A stretch of DNA of 64,000 nucleotides from assembly GCA_024636835.1 (NCBI GenBank), contig JAGXGH010000127.1, positions 124,001 to 188,000 on the forward strand. The letters are read 5' to 3'. The position numbers and the translations under genes are program-made. Of this stretch, positions 52,732-62,353 are shown piece after piece (the first letter of the stretch is position 1; every line of letters begins with the position of its first letter). The notes under the pieces are model-generated. The model was not told the origin of the DNA. It did no database searches and worked only from the letters and a program-made list of their open reading frames with translations. This stretch comes from Verrucomicrobiales bacterium. GTDB lineage: Bacteria; Verrucomicrobiota; Verrucomicrobiia; Verrucomicrobiales; SLCJ01.

Positions 52732-54405
52732 ATGAACGATCTCGATATCGCACAGGCCGCTGAGATGAAGCCCATCGTCCCGCTATTAGAGGAGAAGCTT
52801 GGCATCCCCATGGAATTTTTAGAGCCTTATGGTCACTACAAAGCGAAGATTTCTCTCGACTACGCCGACCAAATTAGCGACCGCCCCGATGGAAAACTCA
52901 TTCTCGTCACCGCGATCAGTCCGACACCGGCTGGCGAAGGGAAAACAACGACCACAGTCGGCCTTGTCGATGCGATGAACCGTTTGGGCAAGAAAACCGT
53001 CGCGTGTTTGCGCGAGCCATCGCTAGGGCCATGCTTTGGAATCAAGGGCGGCGCTGCCGGCGGCGGATACGCACAGGTCGTGCCCATGGAGGATATTAAC
53101 CTCCACTTCACCGGCGATTTCCACGCCATCGGCTTGGCGAACAATCTGCTCGCCGCAATGGTCGACAATCACATCCATCACGGCAACGAACTAAAAATCG
53201 ACCAACGCCGTGTGATGTGGAAACGCGTCGTCGACATGAACGACCGGGCACTGCGCGAGATCACCGTCGCCCTCGGCGGCCTCGGCAACGGATTTCCTCG
53301 GACGGATGGGTTCGATATCGTGGTGGCTAGCGAAGTGATGGCGATCTTCTGTCTAGCGACATCGTTGAAGGAACTGCGCGAGCGATTGGGAAACATCGTC
53401 GTCGGATATCGACGCGACCGCGTGCCAGTGACCGCTCGCGAACTAAAAGCGCACGGTTCAATGACGGTTCTCCTCAAGGACGCGTTTCAACCGAATGCCG
53501 TGCAAACCTTGGAAGGTAACATCGCACTGATTCATGGTGGTCCGTTTGCGAACATCGCCCATGGCTGTAACTCCGTGATCGCCACCAAACTTGGCCTCAA
53601 ACTCGCAGACTACGTGGTGACCGAAGCTGGCTTTGGCGCGGATCTCGGTGCGGAAAAATTCGTTAACATCAAGTGCCGGAAGTCCGGACTGCGTCCTGAC
53701 GCAGCAGTGGTCGTGGCTACCGTGCGCGCGTTGAAATACCACGGTGGCGCAGCCTTGGCGGATCTGAAAAACGAAGATCTTGCCGCCTTGGAAAAGGGCA
53801 TGGAAAACCTCGAACGCCACGTCCGCAATGTCCGAGAACATTTTGGACTACCCTGTGTGGTAGCGATCAACCGTTACACCGCAGACACCGAGGCAGAGAT
53901 CGAGATGCTGCGCAGTCGACTATCGCATTTGCAGGTCCACGTCGTGCTCGCAGAGCATTGGCAAAAAGGCGGCGCTGGTGCGGAAGACCTCGCCCGCGAA
54001 GTGCTCGGCGTGATGGAGCGAACGAAATCGAACCTGCGCTTCACCTATCCCGATGAAATGCCGCTGTGGGAGAAAATGGAAACGCTTGCAAAGAAGATTT
54101 ACCGCGCTGGAAAAGTCGTGGCAGACACCAAAGTGAAGTCACAGTTGAAGCGCATGGAGAAAATGGGCTACGGACATTACCCGATCTGCGTCGCGAAAAC
54201 GCCGTTCTCGTTCTCCGCCGACTCCAAACTGCTCGGCGCACCGCGCGACCACGTCGTCAAAGTCCGCGAAGTCAGACTCGCCGCCGGTGCGGAATTCATC
54301 ATCATGATCTGCGGCGACGTCATGACCATGCCCGGCCTGCCGAAAGAACCTGCCGCAGCACGCATCGACCTCGACGATAACGGCACGGTTGTCGGGTTAT
54401 TCTGA
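52732..54405 (+). CDS. fhs: Formate-tetrahydrofolate ligase
   Basis: 557 residues, full length. [22 protein letters not shown], the P-loop [16 protein letters not shown] (63-78), [33 protein letters not shown] and the closing [15 protein letters not shown] are the family hallmarks. It makes 10-formyl-tetrahydrofolate from formate, ATP and tetrahydrofolate, feeding purine and one-carbon metabolism. It stands alone, divergent from yicC. Confidence 0.97.
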   Translation: MNDLDIAQAAEMKPIVPLLEEKLGIPMEFLEPYGHYKAKISLDYADQISDRPDGKLILVTAISPTPAGEGKTTTTVGLVDAMNRLGKKTVACLREPSLGPCFGIKGGAAGGGYAQVVPMEDINLHFTGDFHAIGLANNLLAAMVDNHIHHGNELKIDQRRVMWKRVVDMNDRALREITVALGGLGNGFPRTDGFDIVVASEVMAIFCLATSLKELRERLGNIVVGYRRDRVPVTARELKAHGSMTVLLKDAFQPNAVQTLEGNIALIHGGPFANIAHGCNSVIATKLGLKLADYVVTEAGFGADLGAEKFVNIKCRKSGLRPDAAVVVATVRALKYHGGAALADLKNEDLAALEKGMENLERHVRNVREHFGLPCVVAINRYTADTEAEIEMLRSRLSHLQVHVVLAEHWQKGGAGAEDLAREVLGVMERTKSNLRFTYPDEMPLWEKMETLAKKIYRAGKVVADTKVKSQLKRMEKMGYGHYPICVAKTPFSFSADSKLLGAPRDHVVKVREVRLAAGAEFIIMICGDVMTMPGLPKEPAAARIDLDDNGTVVGLF

Positions 54406-54577
54406 TCACAGTCCTGATGGGGTGGAAAAATCTCGCGCAGAGGCGCAGAGGTTGATGCTGCTTTTACAAGAAGATCTAGAAGGACGAGATGCATGAAGGC
54501 AGGGATGAAGACAGCATCGTTTCCCGAGGTCATTCACACTCAAAATCATGAGTGTCTTCTTTTGTCTCCCACTACGC

Positions 54578-56809
54578 TTATTCTTTCTTCAGTTCGTCTA
54601 GAAACGTGAGTAGTTCCTTGCTGCGGGGTTCCTTGCCCACGTTTTCCCATTTACCATCAATCCGTTCCTGCTTGTCAACAAGCTCAGCCGCCATCGCCCT
54701 GTAGGAATTACCGTCAGCATATGGTTTGTCAGGATCTGATCCGGCCTCAATGAGAATCCGAACGATCTTTTTCAAGTTTGCGAGTTGTTCCTCACGATCT
54801 TCATCATTGTAACTTGAAGGAAAAGAATAGGCGAGGGGCGGCAGACCATCGATGTCGTTGTAATCCACTTTGGCACCACGCCTGACTAATAGTTCTACAA
54901 CTGATGCCCTTTGATTGATGACCGCAAGATGAAGGGGTGTTCTGTTTTTTCTTTGCGGCCCACCTACTCCGCACGGCAAGGGTTCCGGCTCGCCAGACTT
55001 GGCTTCAATATTTGCACCCCGATCTATGAGAAGTTTAATAACCTCAACAGATCCTGCACTGGCTGCCCTATGGAGGGGTGTCTCTTCGTCGGGATCGAGG
55101 CCTTCAATGTGCCAACCTCGATCAAGTAGCAGGGCAAGAACACTCACTCGGTTAAGCGATGCTGCCTCGTGGATAACAGGCGAATCTGTGAGAAATTCAC
55201 TAGAATTTGGTGGAGCTTGAGGCATGAGAAATTCAGAGACAACAGGTGCTCTAACTGGAAAGGAAGTAAGTTGTCCAATGTCCCTACCATCGTCGATAGT
55301 GCTCTGAGTATTTTCAGCGAGAGGATGTGCCAGATTAGCGAGAGCAAGCGCTACTTGGGTATGTCCGTTGACAATCGCCTTACGAAGGCAAGCATCCAGT
55401 TGCTCGTTGGAATAACACAGGTCGTCATTTTGTTGCGAAAGCAGGAAGTTGACCGTTTCCGTTTTTCCATTTGTCGCTGCATAAATCAGTGGCGATCTTC
55501 CGGAGTCTCCCTGAAAGGCATTCCACGATTGAGGTTTTACGGCGAGAAATCGCTTGATGGTATCAATGTCGCCTAGCCCTGCTGCGGCAAAAATGTCGAT
55601 GGCTGAGCCTTCTGAAATGAGATATTTCGTGATCGGTTTGTCACTTTGAAAAAGCGCCTCATGAAGCGGCGAAATACCGTCGATGGAATAGCTGTCGAGA
55701 GGAGAACCAGCTTCAAGAGCGAGTTTGACATGAGATAGCATTCCGGATTGAACGGCGATATGGGTAGCGGATTCCAGCTTATCCGTTCGAGCTAACGGAG
55801 ATGCTCCTTTGTTAAGCAGAAGTTGGATGACCGCGATATCATCTGCATCAGAATCTTTCCAGTGAGGACTAAGGGCATAGTGAAGCGGAGTCGATCCGCT
55901 GCTATCTTTCAGCTCGGTAGGCGCACCCATTTCCAAAAGCTGATTAACGAATTCCAGGTCCCGATTTCTGACGGCGAGGTGTAGAAAACTTTCATCGTGG
56001 TAGGCGCCCCTATTATTTATCGCGTAGCTCAGGATTTCGGGCACACGTTTTGCCACGGTCGTGATCTCATCTAATTTTGGACGAAACATGTCGATTTCAA
56101 GCCCCTCAGCCTTCAATTTCTCATCTACAAGATTGCGGCTATGACTTGCAAAATGAGAACGTATCCGCCCCTCCATGAGAGAGGGCTTGAGCCATCCTTG
56201 GCGTGCAATAATCTCACCTTTTTCGCTGATGAAGATTCCGGTATTTGGACCACCACCAAAAAGTTGCCAGACTTTGTTGGTAAGTCCATCAACAACCAGT
56301 CGGGATTCGATTCCAAATTTCTTACGATACTCGCGCGCTCTTTCGATTCGCGAAGAAATAGTATCCGGCTCATCGACGAGTATCTTTTCCATGAGATTAC
56401 GATCAGTGATCCATTCCATCTTTCCTCCCTCGCTGTAGGGTGATGGGCTCCCGACCGGATGTGCTTCCGTGGTGTACAGCACGACTACCTGAATCTTATC
56501 ACCATAATCCGTTCTAATGCGGTCGACATGAGGACAGTTGTCCCGAGAGACCGGACAGGTGAGAGAGCTATGCACAAGGAGGACGGGCTTTTCACTCCAT
56601 AAGTCTTTGAGTTTGGTTTGGGAGCCATCAAGCTCATGAACAATCAAATCACCATAGACAGCGAGATCCGTGGGATAGAGATTGTCCTGATCAAGCCCCC
56701 ATGATTCGAAGCGCGGGATAATCTTCGGCCGACCTACTTCACCAGGTCCAGCCATCAGCGTTGAAACCTGCAAAAGCAGTATCGCGAGGTAAAAAAAACA
56801 CCACTTCAC
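54578..56809 (-). CDS. Exported deiodinase/thioredoxin-like domain fused to ankyrin repeats
   Basis: 743 residues. Signal peptide at about 1-20. Residues about 45-215 have a thioredoxin fold close to iodothyronine-deiodinase-like proteins: VLLVHSSLTCPVSRDNCPHV with a TCP motif (Cys, not selenocysteine), VVLYTTEAHPVGSP and a later NTGIFISEKGEIIARQGW. Residues about 255-740 hold ten or so ankyrin repeats (DESFLHLAVRNRDLEFVNQLLEMGA, SGSTPLHYALS, EETPLHRAASAGSVEVIKLL, RTPLHLAVINQRASVVELL). It is likely periplasmic, and the ankyrins may bind a protein partner. Redox target unknown; activity depends on the single TCP cysteine. Confidence 0.8.
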   Translation of the reverse strand: MKWCFFYLAILLLQVSTLMAGPGEVGRPKIIPRFESWGLDQDNLYPTDLAVYGDLIVHELDGSQTKLKDLWSEKPVLLVHSSLTCPVSRDNCPHVDRIRTDYGDKIQVVVLYTTEAHPVGSPSPYSEGGKMEWITDRNLMEKILVDEPDTISSRIERAREYRKKFGIESRLVVDGLTNKVWQLFGGGPNTGIFISEKGEIIARQGWLKPSLMEGRIRSHFASHSRNLVDEKLKAEGLEIDMFRPKLDEITTVAKRVPEILSYAINNRGAYHDESFLHLAVRNRDLEFVNQLLEMGAPTELKDSSGSTPLHYALSPHWKDSDADDIAVIQLLLNKGASPLARTDKLESATHIAVQSGMLSHVKLALEAGSPLDSYSIDGISPLHEALFQSDKPITKYLISEGSAIDIFAAAGLGDIDTIKRFLAVKPQSWNAFQGDSGRSPLIYAATNGKTETVNFLLSQQNDDLCYSNEQLDACLRKAIVNGHTQVALALANLAHPLAENTQSTIDDGRDIGQLTSFPVRAPVVSEFLMPQAPPNSSEFLTDSPVIHEAASLNRVSVLALLLDRGWHIEGLDPDEETPLHRAASAGSVEVIKLLIDRGANIEAKSGEPEPLPCGVGGPQRKNRTPLHLAVINQRASVVELLVRRGAKVDYNDIDGLPPLAYSFPSSYNDEDREEQLANLKKIVRILIEAGSDPDKPYADGNSYRAMAAELVDKQERIDGKWENVGKEPRSKELLTFLDELKKE

Positions 56810-56877
56810 GAGTCGAGCGTAGCAAATCCATTTTCCGATGCAATGACTGACTATCTGCTAAAAATATGCAGCGGCCA

Positions 56878-59800
56878 TCAGGTTAGCTCCGTGTATCCTT
56901 TTTGTTTTTTCTGGCGAATAGCACGACGGTAGTCGGCGATCGCCTTTTCTTCAGTATCGTGGCTGCGCTCACGTGTCTGCCCGTTGGTTCCCTGTTTACC
57001 AAAGTGCACGATGACCGAGCTGCCAATCCGCTGAATGTTCCAGAATTTAACGTTGCCATTTTCTTCGTGAATCAGAGAGGTTTTCTCCCCATCTGATGTC
57101 AGCTCAGAGGAGGGGCTTGGTTCACTATCAACCGGTGGAGCGGTCTCCGTTTCAGGCTCATCCGCAGGCTCCGTCACCTCATCGACTGCATTTTCAAAAT
57201 CGGCTTTGGGGTCGGCCATCAGGCGGTCGATCTTTTCCAAAACTTCGTCGGGGGCATCGTGCCAGTCTTTGGCGAGCACTTCCAACACCCGCCATCCAAA
57301 CGCTTCCAGCAGCGCGGGACGCAACACATACTGTTCGATGACCGGCACGTTCACAGACGGTTGGGAATCGACCAGTAAAATACCGAGTTGATAGTGGTCT
57401 TCTCCGGGCTGACGCAGAGCGAGATCACAACGGAAGTTTGATTGACCCACCTGCGAGTCCACGCGGTAACCGCGCTGGATAAGTGCGCTGCGTAGTGTCT
57501 GCGAAAGTGCGGATGAGGATGTGGCCTCAGCCTCACCGCCGGAGATTCCCAGCACACGGCGGGCGGCTTGATCATTTCCGGTGCAGACGGCTTCGGCGTA
57601 TTCGAGGAATTGTTTCAAACAACGGGCCCCATCGTTGTAGTCATTGGTGATCGCGTTTGAGCGGATGGAGCTGACGATGACCATGTGTCTTTTGGCACGG
57701 GAGAAAATCACGTTCAGCCGTTTCTCACCGCCGGTGCGATTGATCGGACCGAAGTTCATACGCATCTTACCTTTGGCGTCCGGGCCGTAACAGATACTCA
57801 GAATCATGATGTCACGCTCATCGCCCTGCACGTTCTCCAGATTCTTCACAAACAGCCCGCAAAACTGCCCATCCTCCTCGCGCTCGACTTCATCGGCGAG
57901 CTGGGCGCGGAAGGTTTCATCCTGATCGGCGAGTTGAGTGAGGGCGGAATCAATCTCGTTTTGTTGCGCTTCTGAAAAAGCAACGATGCCGATACTCAGG
58001 CCGGTGTTGCGGGCGAGAATCGCACGGACTTGATGAGCGATGTAATACGCTTCCTGACTGTTCTTGCGATTTTCATAAACGGCGGAATTTTGAAACGGGA
58101 AGCTGATGCTGCGGGACAAAATCTCTTCGCTGTGATCAGGCGCATCCTCGCCGGTCTGCGCCGACAGAGGTGTGTTCTCTCCGGTATCGCCGATCAAGTC
58201 GGGAATGGTGAGGAGATTGCCGTGGTAGAATTTTCTGTTTGAAAAACTGATCAGGGACTCGAAGTGACTGCGGTAATGCCATCCGAGCATGGTCGAGGAC
58301 AGGCTGCGTTGAGCGTGACTCAGGAAGCTATCCGCGCCGAGATCATATTCTTCCTGCTCATCATCATCCTCAAAGATAAGGGTGTCATCGTCATCGCTTT
58401 TTGAGGCGAAGAAATCTGTCGGCGGCAGCTGCATCTCATCCCCCACGACGATGACCTGCTCTGCGCGGTAAATGGCCGGCACCGCTTCTTCCAAACGGAT
58501 CTGGCTGGCTTCATCAAAGATGACCACATCGAAATCCACCTCTCCGAGTGCGATGGTGTCGGAAATACTCAGCGGGCTCATCAACCAGATCGGTTTGAGG
58601 CCGTTAAGCACCTTGCCACTGTCGCCCGAGGAGAGATCGCGGATGGAGCGGTATCGCATGGTTTTGGAGAACTCGTGCTCGAGTTCGCGCCGACCTTTGT
58701 TGAAAATTTTCTTATGCTCTTTTTCCGTCTCGCTAAGTTGCGCAGCGGGTTTTGAGGCGGTCTCGTAAGCGGTGCGGAATTTTCTGCGAGCGCGCTCCAC
58801 GGTGCGATCACCGTTGAGGCTCATCCAATGCTTGCGAGCGTCGAGGATACGTTTGCCGTGGCGGCGGAGAATCCAACCTTCGAAGCGTTTCAACGAGCGA
58901 TCCTCGCGATAGGCCGACTCCAGACTCTTGGCCGCGCAGTGTCGTTCAAAATCATCCGGGGTGAACTCGCGAGTGCGTAGCGTTTCATGGAGAAGCGCTG
59001 AGGCGTCACTCAGATCGAGAAGCTCTGGTAGGATTTCGGGCAACAAGCTGACGGACTTTTCCAGCTCTGTGAGAACTTCCGTGAGTTCGGGCAACGTCCA
59101 GCCACCAGGCAGCATGATGAACTCACCCAGCAAAGCAGAGAGCTGGCGCAGAGGCTCTTGCATTGAGGCGAGCGTTTCCAAAGTGGCGCGGGTATGGTCG
59201 TCCCCCTCTAACAAGGATTGATAGAACGCTTCATCGTCCTCACGGTCCACAGTGATCGCATTGCGTCGGGCGACAAACTCCTCCACTTTCCCGCGCACTT
59301 GTTCGAGCTCGGTGACGCCCAGCGACTCCGACATGGCGTCGTCGAGTTCACTGAGCTTGTCGGCTTCTTGATACTCGGTGCGCAGTTTTGACAACGCCTC
59401 CGACCAGGATGGATGAATCGTGTGGGCGGAAAAGTTGTAATGCCCGCGCATGATTTTGCGCAGCTTCCAGAATCTAGGTTGGAAAAATTTCAACGCGGAG
59501 TTCTCGACCGCTGTTGCCTGGGCGAGTGCGGCGTCGACCTCGGACGGAGCGATTTTGATCATCCAGTTCTGCGTGTGCTGCCGTGCCTTTTCCAGCTGCT
59601 TGAACTGCTTGTCGCGTTTGCTGACGAAGGATACGAAGTCTTGTGCCGACTGATTGTTAGGATCGAGCAGGCCGAGCAAGTTACGTCTGGCTAAGAACCG
59701 AGCACTCTCCGCGACGAAGGAAAGATGCAGTAACTCGTCCAACGAACAGGTGGCTGTGGAGAACGCAAAGTTGCTTGTGGCCTGATGTAACGTTGCTACA

Positions 59801-62343
59801 TCACCAAGAGCCCGAGTAATTTTCCCCTTCAAACTCGCCACCGGATTCTCCCACTCATAACATGAACGGTTCAAATATTTGAATGATGTGGCTGCGTAGA
59901 CATTTCCTAAATCGATGTCTTCGAGAGCCTGGCCAAGTCGTCTAACGATTTGCCCGTGAATCACCCACTCCTCATAGCCTGGCAATGACACATCGTCACC
60001 TGCGCCTTCCGTCTTGCCTCCGAGCGCCAGTAGGCGTTCCAGGAGTTCTTCAACGGAGTAGCGGCCGTCTTTCCTGCGGCTACTCATCGCCTCGGCAAAT
60101 CGCTCGATCACCTCGAGCTCGCGCTGTGCGGTTTTACAGGCGTCGCTGGCCTGGGATTCGAGATCTTTCACGTCTGTAGCATCGTTGGTGAACGCCTCGT
60201 AGGTATCGCGAAGGTCGTGGATAAACGATTTTTTATCGGCTTGGGAGTCGTGGATCAAGCAGGTGACTTTATCCAAGCCCTGTGAAGCCAGGCGATGGTA
60301 AACCACATCCAGTGCCGCGCGCTTTTCGCAGACAAATAACACCCGTTTTCCCTCCGCTACGTAGTTGGTGATCAGGTTGGTGATCGTCTGGGATTTTCCA
60401 GTTCCTGGAGGGCCTTGGATGATGAGGTTCTGACCGGAGCGTGCGGCAGCGATGGCGGAAACCTGGGTAGGATCAGCGGCAACGATCAGGTGCTGCTCGT
60501 CCATGGGCAGCTCAGCAAGCTCAGGCGTTTCTATTTCATCGTCCAGGAGTGAAAACACTTCGTCAAATGCGCTGTTAGGCCGCTCTTGTTCGAGCAGTGT
60601 GTTGTAGTCACGCACCAGCGACATCTTCCGGTAGTTGAAATTCCCCAGAGTGAGCGAGCAGAGATCGAAGTCCCAGACATAAGGATTTTCCTCGCTGCCT
60701 TCGCGCAGCGAGTAGCTCTCACGCTTTTTCTCCATCGTCGGAGCAGCGGCGACCTGTGGCATCCGTGGTGCCGGTCTATCCCTGACAAGATGCTCCAAGG
60801 GAAGCTCAACATGCTGAACGCGGTGGAGGAATATTTGCAGCCCGAGTGGCTGGAAATTATCGCGTTTGTAGCTGTAGGAGAGACTATCGTAACTTTGCAC
60901 AGACCGCCCCGAGAGCTTGCGGCGGTGGAGGAACTTGTCGAGCCGCTTGCGCGCTGTCTCGTAGATGAGGTCGATCCTTGGTCGCTCAAGTTTTTTCACC
61001 TCCACGGCAGGTTCGCTGGCGTTGATTTGTTTTTTCAGTGCCTCATAGAGTGAGTCCACGGAAGTTTCCGCCAGGTCGATCGCCTCGGGAAGATCCAGAT
61101 TATAGAGCTGTTTAAGGCAGTGACGCAGCACGGGGTTCACCTCGGCAACACTGCCTACGGCTTGCAAGTGCCAGCTGTCTCTCACACCTTTCTTTTTGAT
61201 CAACTCCACCGGATGCAGCAGCAGCGGCGAGTGAATGCGGGTGGCTTTGTCCTCCTTGAGATTATGCCAGCGGAAAAAGGCGATCACCAAACGCAGCTGG
61301 GCGAATCCGTATTCCTTGCGATCACGGTTGGCATCACGACGGATGGTGTCGAGCGAGTGCGGCAGGTAGGCCGCATCCTCGAAACGTAGATACCGATTGA
61401 GCGGGATTTCTTTTTCCGTTGCAAGCGATTCTGCAAGCCAATCCTGCCAAGTGAACAACTGCTCAGGCCGGATGTTCCGGTAGTCGAGCATTGTCGGCAC
61501 CGAGGAGACCGTGAGGTTGACGGTCTGCATCGTCGGCCGGAAATGGATCAGACGGTTGCGTTTGTTCACCTCGAATAGACGGTCACGCAGCTTGGAGTGA
61601 ATCATCTGCCGCTTGTCGTTCAGCGGCGCCGAAACAAAACCCAGCTCGTTGATCAGACTGAGGTCGTCGGTTTCCTTCTGGTCTCGATAGTTCCTGAGGT
61701 AGGTGATCAGGATACGCAGGTCTTGCACACGGTCGCTGCGGCGAAGCTCGGTCATGCGCAGGATAGCGGAAGCGACCACGGGGTGGAGTCGCGGACAAAG
61801 CGTGTGAATGGTGCTGCGCCCATCGGCAAAAGTTTCCAGACCCTCTTCCGTGGCAAGATCCAGCCCGGTGGCGAGCGCGGCCAACAGCATGCCTAAGGAA
61901 AAAATATCCGTCAGCGCATCGTGCTGGCCGCAGAGGTGCTCCCAACTGCGGTATTGCGTGACATAACAGGGCTGTGGCGGCGCGGTTTCACCGGACCAGA
62001 TGCGTTTGTTCGCATTTTCCAAGGTGCCTTCGTTGAGATCGGCATCGACGCTGCGTCGATCAATCACATCAAAAAATTGACCACGGTCATCACCTTCCAC
62101 GGCGTGGATGGAGCGAGAGTTGTGAGGCTCGATTTCCGCACCGGCATGATACCAAACCTGGCCTCGGGTCACCTTTAGGTCATCGAGCGATTCAAGCGGG
62201 GCGACCATACCGCGATCGTGCGCTTGCAGGACTTCTTGCATCAGCGGCAGCAAGGCGCTAAGCGCATCGTCGGTCTCGAAGCCACCGTTTTCCTCCCCGG
62301 CGGTTTGGAAATCGCGGAAACTTAGCGATTCGACTTCGGGCAT
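56878..62343 (-). CDS. Kinase-like/DUF4011/SF1 helicase/MTES_1575-type nuclease/WGR fusion protein
   Basis: 1,821 residues from the ATG at 62343, ten bases after the peptidase stop. Domains by residue: 30-225 a protein-kinase-like C-lobe (ALTDIFSLGMLLAALATGL) with no N-lobe and no HRD; about 235-520 a DUF4011-like region (RDRLFEVNKRNRLIHFRPT); an SF1 helicase with Walker A IQGPPGTGKSQT (642-653), Walker B VVIFDEASQIRLEEA (near 1273-1287), QGDERDIMI and RLNVIFSRAKRHMVIV; 1617-1700 an MTES_1575/Vsr-type nuclease-like domain (FRCDLALRQ, LGILLVDSQ, EAFGWRVLEVLAKDW); 1755-1815 a WGR domain (VKFWNIQRIG, QKGYTEL). It is soluble. Domain mixture suggests recognition and processing of foreign nucleic acid. 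Confidence 0.85.
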   Translation of the reverse strand: MPEVESLSFRDFQTAGEENGGFETDDALSALLPLMQEVLQAHDRGMVAPLESLDDLKVTRGQVWYHAGAEIEPHNSRSIHAVEGDDRGQFFDVIDRRSVDADLNEGTLENANKRIWSGETAPPQPCYVTQYRSWEHLCGQHDALTDIFSLGMLLAALATGLDLATEEGLETFADGRSTIHTLCPRLHPVVASAILRMTELRRSDRVQDLRILITYLRNYRDQKETDDLSLINELGFVSAPLNDKRQMIHSKLRDRLFEVNKRNRLIHFRPTMQTVNLTVSSVPTMLDYRNIRPEQLFTWQDWLAESLATEKEIPLNRYLRFEDAAYLPHSLDTIRRDANRDRKEYGFAQLRLVIAFFRWHNLKEDKATRIHSPLLLHPVELIKKKGVRDSWHLQAVGSVAEVNPVLRHCLKQLYNLDLPEAIDLAETSVDSLYEALKKQINASEPAVEVKKLERPRIDLIYETARKRLDKFLHRRKLSGRSVQSYDSLSYSYKRDNFQPLGLQIFLHRVQHVELPLEHLVRDRPAPRMPQVAAAPTMEKKRESYSLREGSEENPYVWDFDLCSLTLGNFNYRKMSLVRDYNTLLEQERPNSAFDEVFSLLDDEIETPELAELPMDEQHLIVAADPTQVSAIAAARSGQNLIIQGPPGTGKSQTITNLITNYVAEGKRVLFVCEKRAALDVVYHRLASQGLDKVTCLIHDSQADKKSFIHDLRDTYEAFTNDATDVKDLESQASDACKTAQRELEVIERFAEAMSSRRKDGRYSVEELLERLLALGGKTEGAGDDVSLPGYEEWVIHGQIVRRLGQALEDIDLGNVYAATSFKYLNRSCYEWENPVASLKGKITRALGDVATLHQATSNFAFSTATCSLDELLHLSFVAESARFLARRNLLGLLDPNNQSAQDFVSFVSKRDKQFKQLEKARQHTQNWMIKIAPSEVDAALAQATAVENSALKFFQPRFWKLRKIMRGHYNFSAHTIHPSWSEALSKLRTEYQEADKLSELDDAMSESLGVTELEQVRGKVEEFVARRNAITVDREDDEAFYQSLLEGDDHTRATLETLASMQEPLRQLSALLGEFIMLPGGWTLPELTEVLTELEKSVSLLPEILPELLDLSDASALLHETLRTREFTPDDFERHCAAKSLESAYREDRSLKRFEGWILRRHGKRILDARKHWMSLNGDRTVERARRKFRTAYETASKPAAQLSETEKEHKKIFNKGRRELEHEFSKTMRYRSIRDLSSGDSGKVLNGLKPIWLMSPLSISDTIALGEVDFDVVIFDEASQIRLEEAVPAIYRAEQVIVVGDEMQLPPTDFFASKSDDDDTLIFEDDDEQEEYDLGADSFLSHAQRSLSSTMLGWHYRSHFESLISFSNRKFYHGNLLTIPDLIGDTGENTPLSAQTGEDAPDHSEEILSRSISFPFQNSAVYENRKNSQEAYYIAHQVRAILARNTGLSIGIVAFSEAQQNEIDSALTQLADQDETFRAQLADEVEREEDGQFCGLFVKNLENVQGDERDIMILSICYGPDAKGKMRMNFGPINRTGGEKRLNVIFSRAKRHMVIVSSIRSNAITNDYNDGARCLKQFLEYAEAVCTGNDQAARRVLGISGGEAEATSSSALSQTLRSALIQRGYRVDSQVGQSNFRCDLALRQPGEDHYQLGILLVDSQPSVNVPVIEQYVLRPALLEAFGWRVLEVLAKDWHDAPDEVLEKIDRLMADPKADFENAVDEVTEPADEPETETAPPVDSEPSPSSELTSDGEKTSLIHEENGNVKFWNIQRIGSSVIVHFGKQGTNGQTRERSHDTEEKAIADYRRAIRQKKQKGYTELT

Positions 62344-62353
62344 TTCCGCTTCT

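Noticed and set aside
54578-56809. A selenocysteine codon in the deiodinase-like domain
   Set aside because: The motif reads Thr-Cys-Pro with an ordinary Cys codon, and there is no in-frame TGA.
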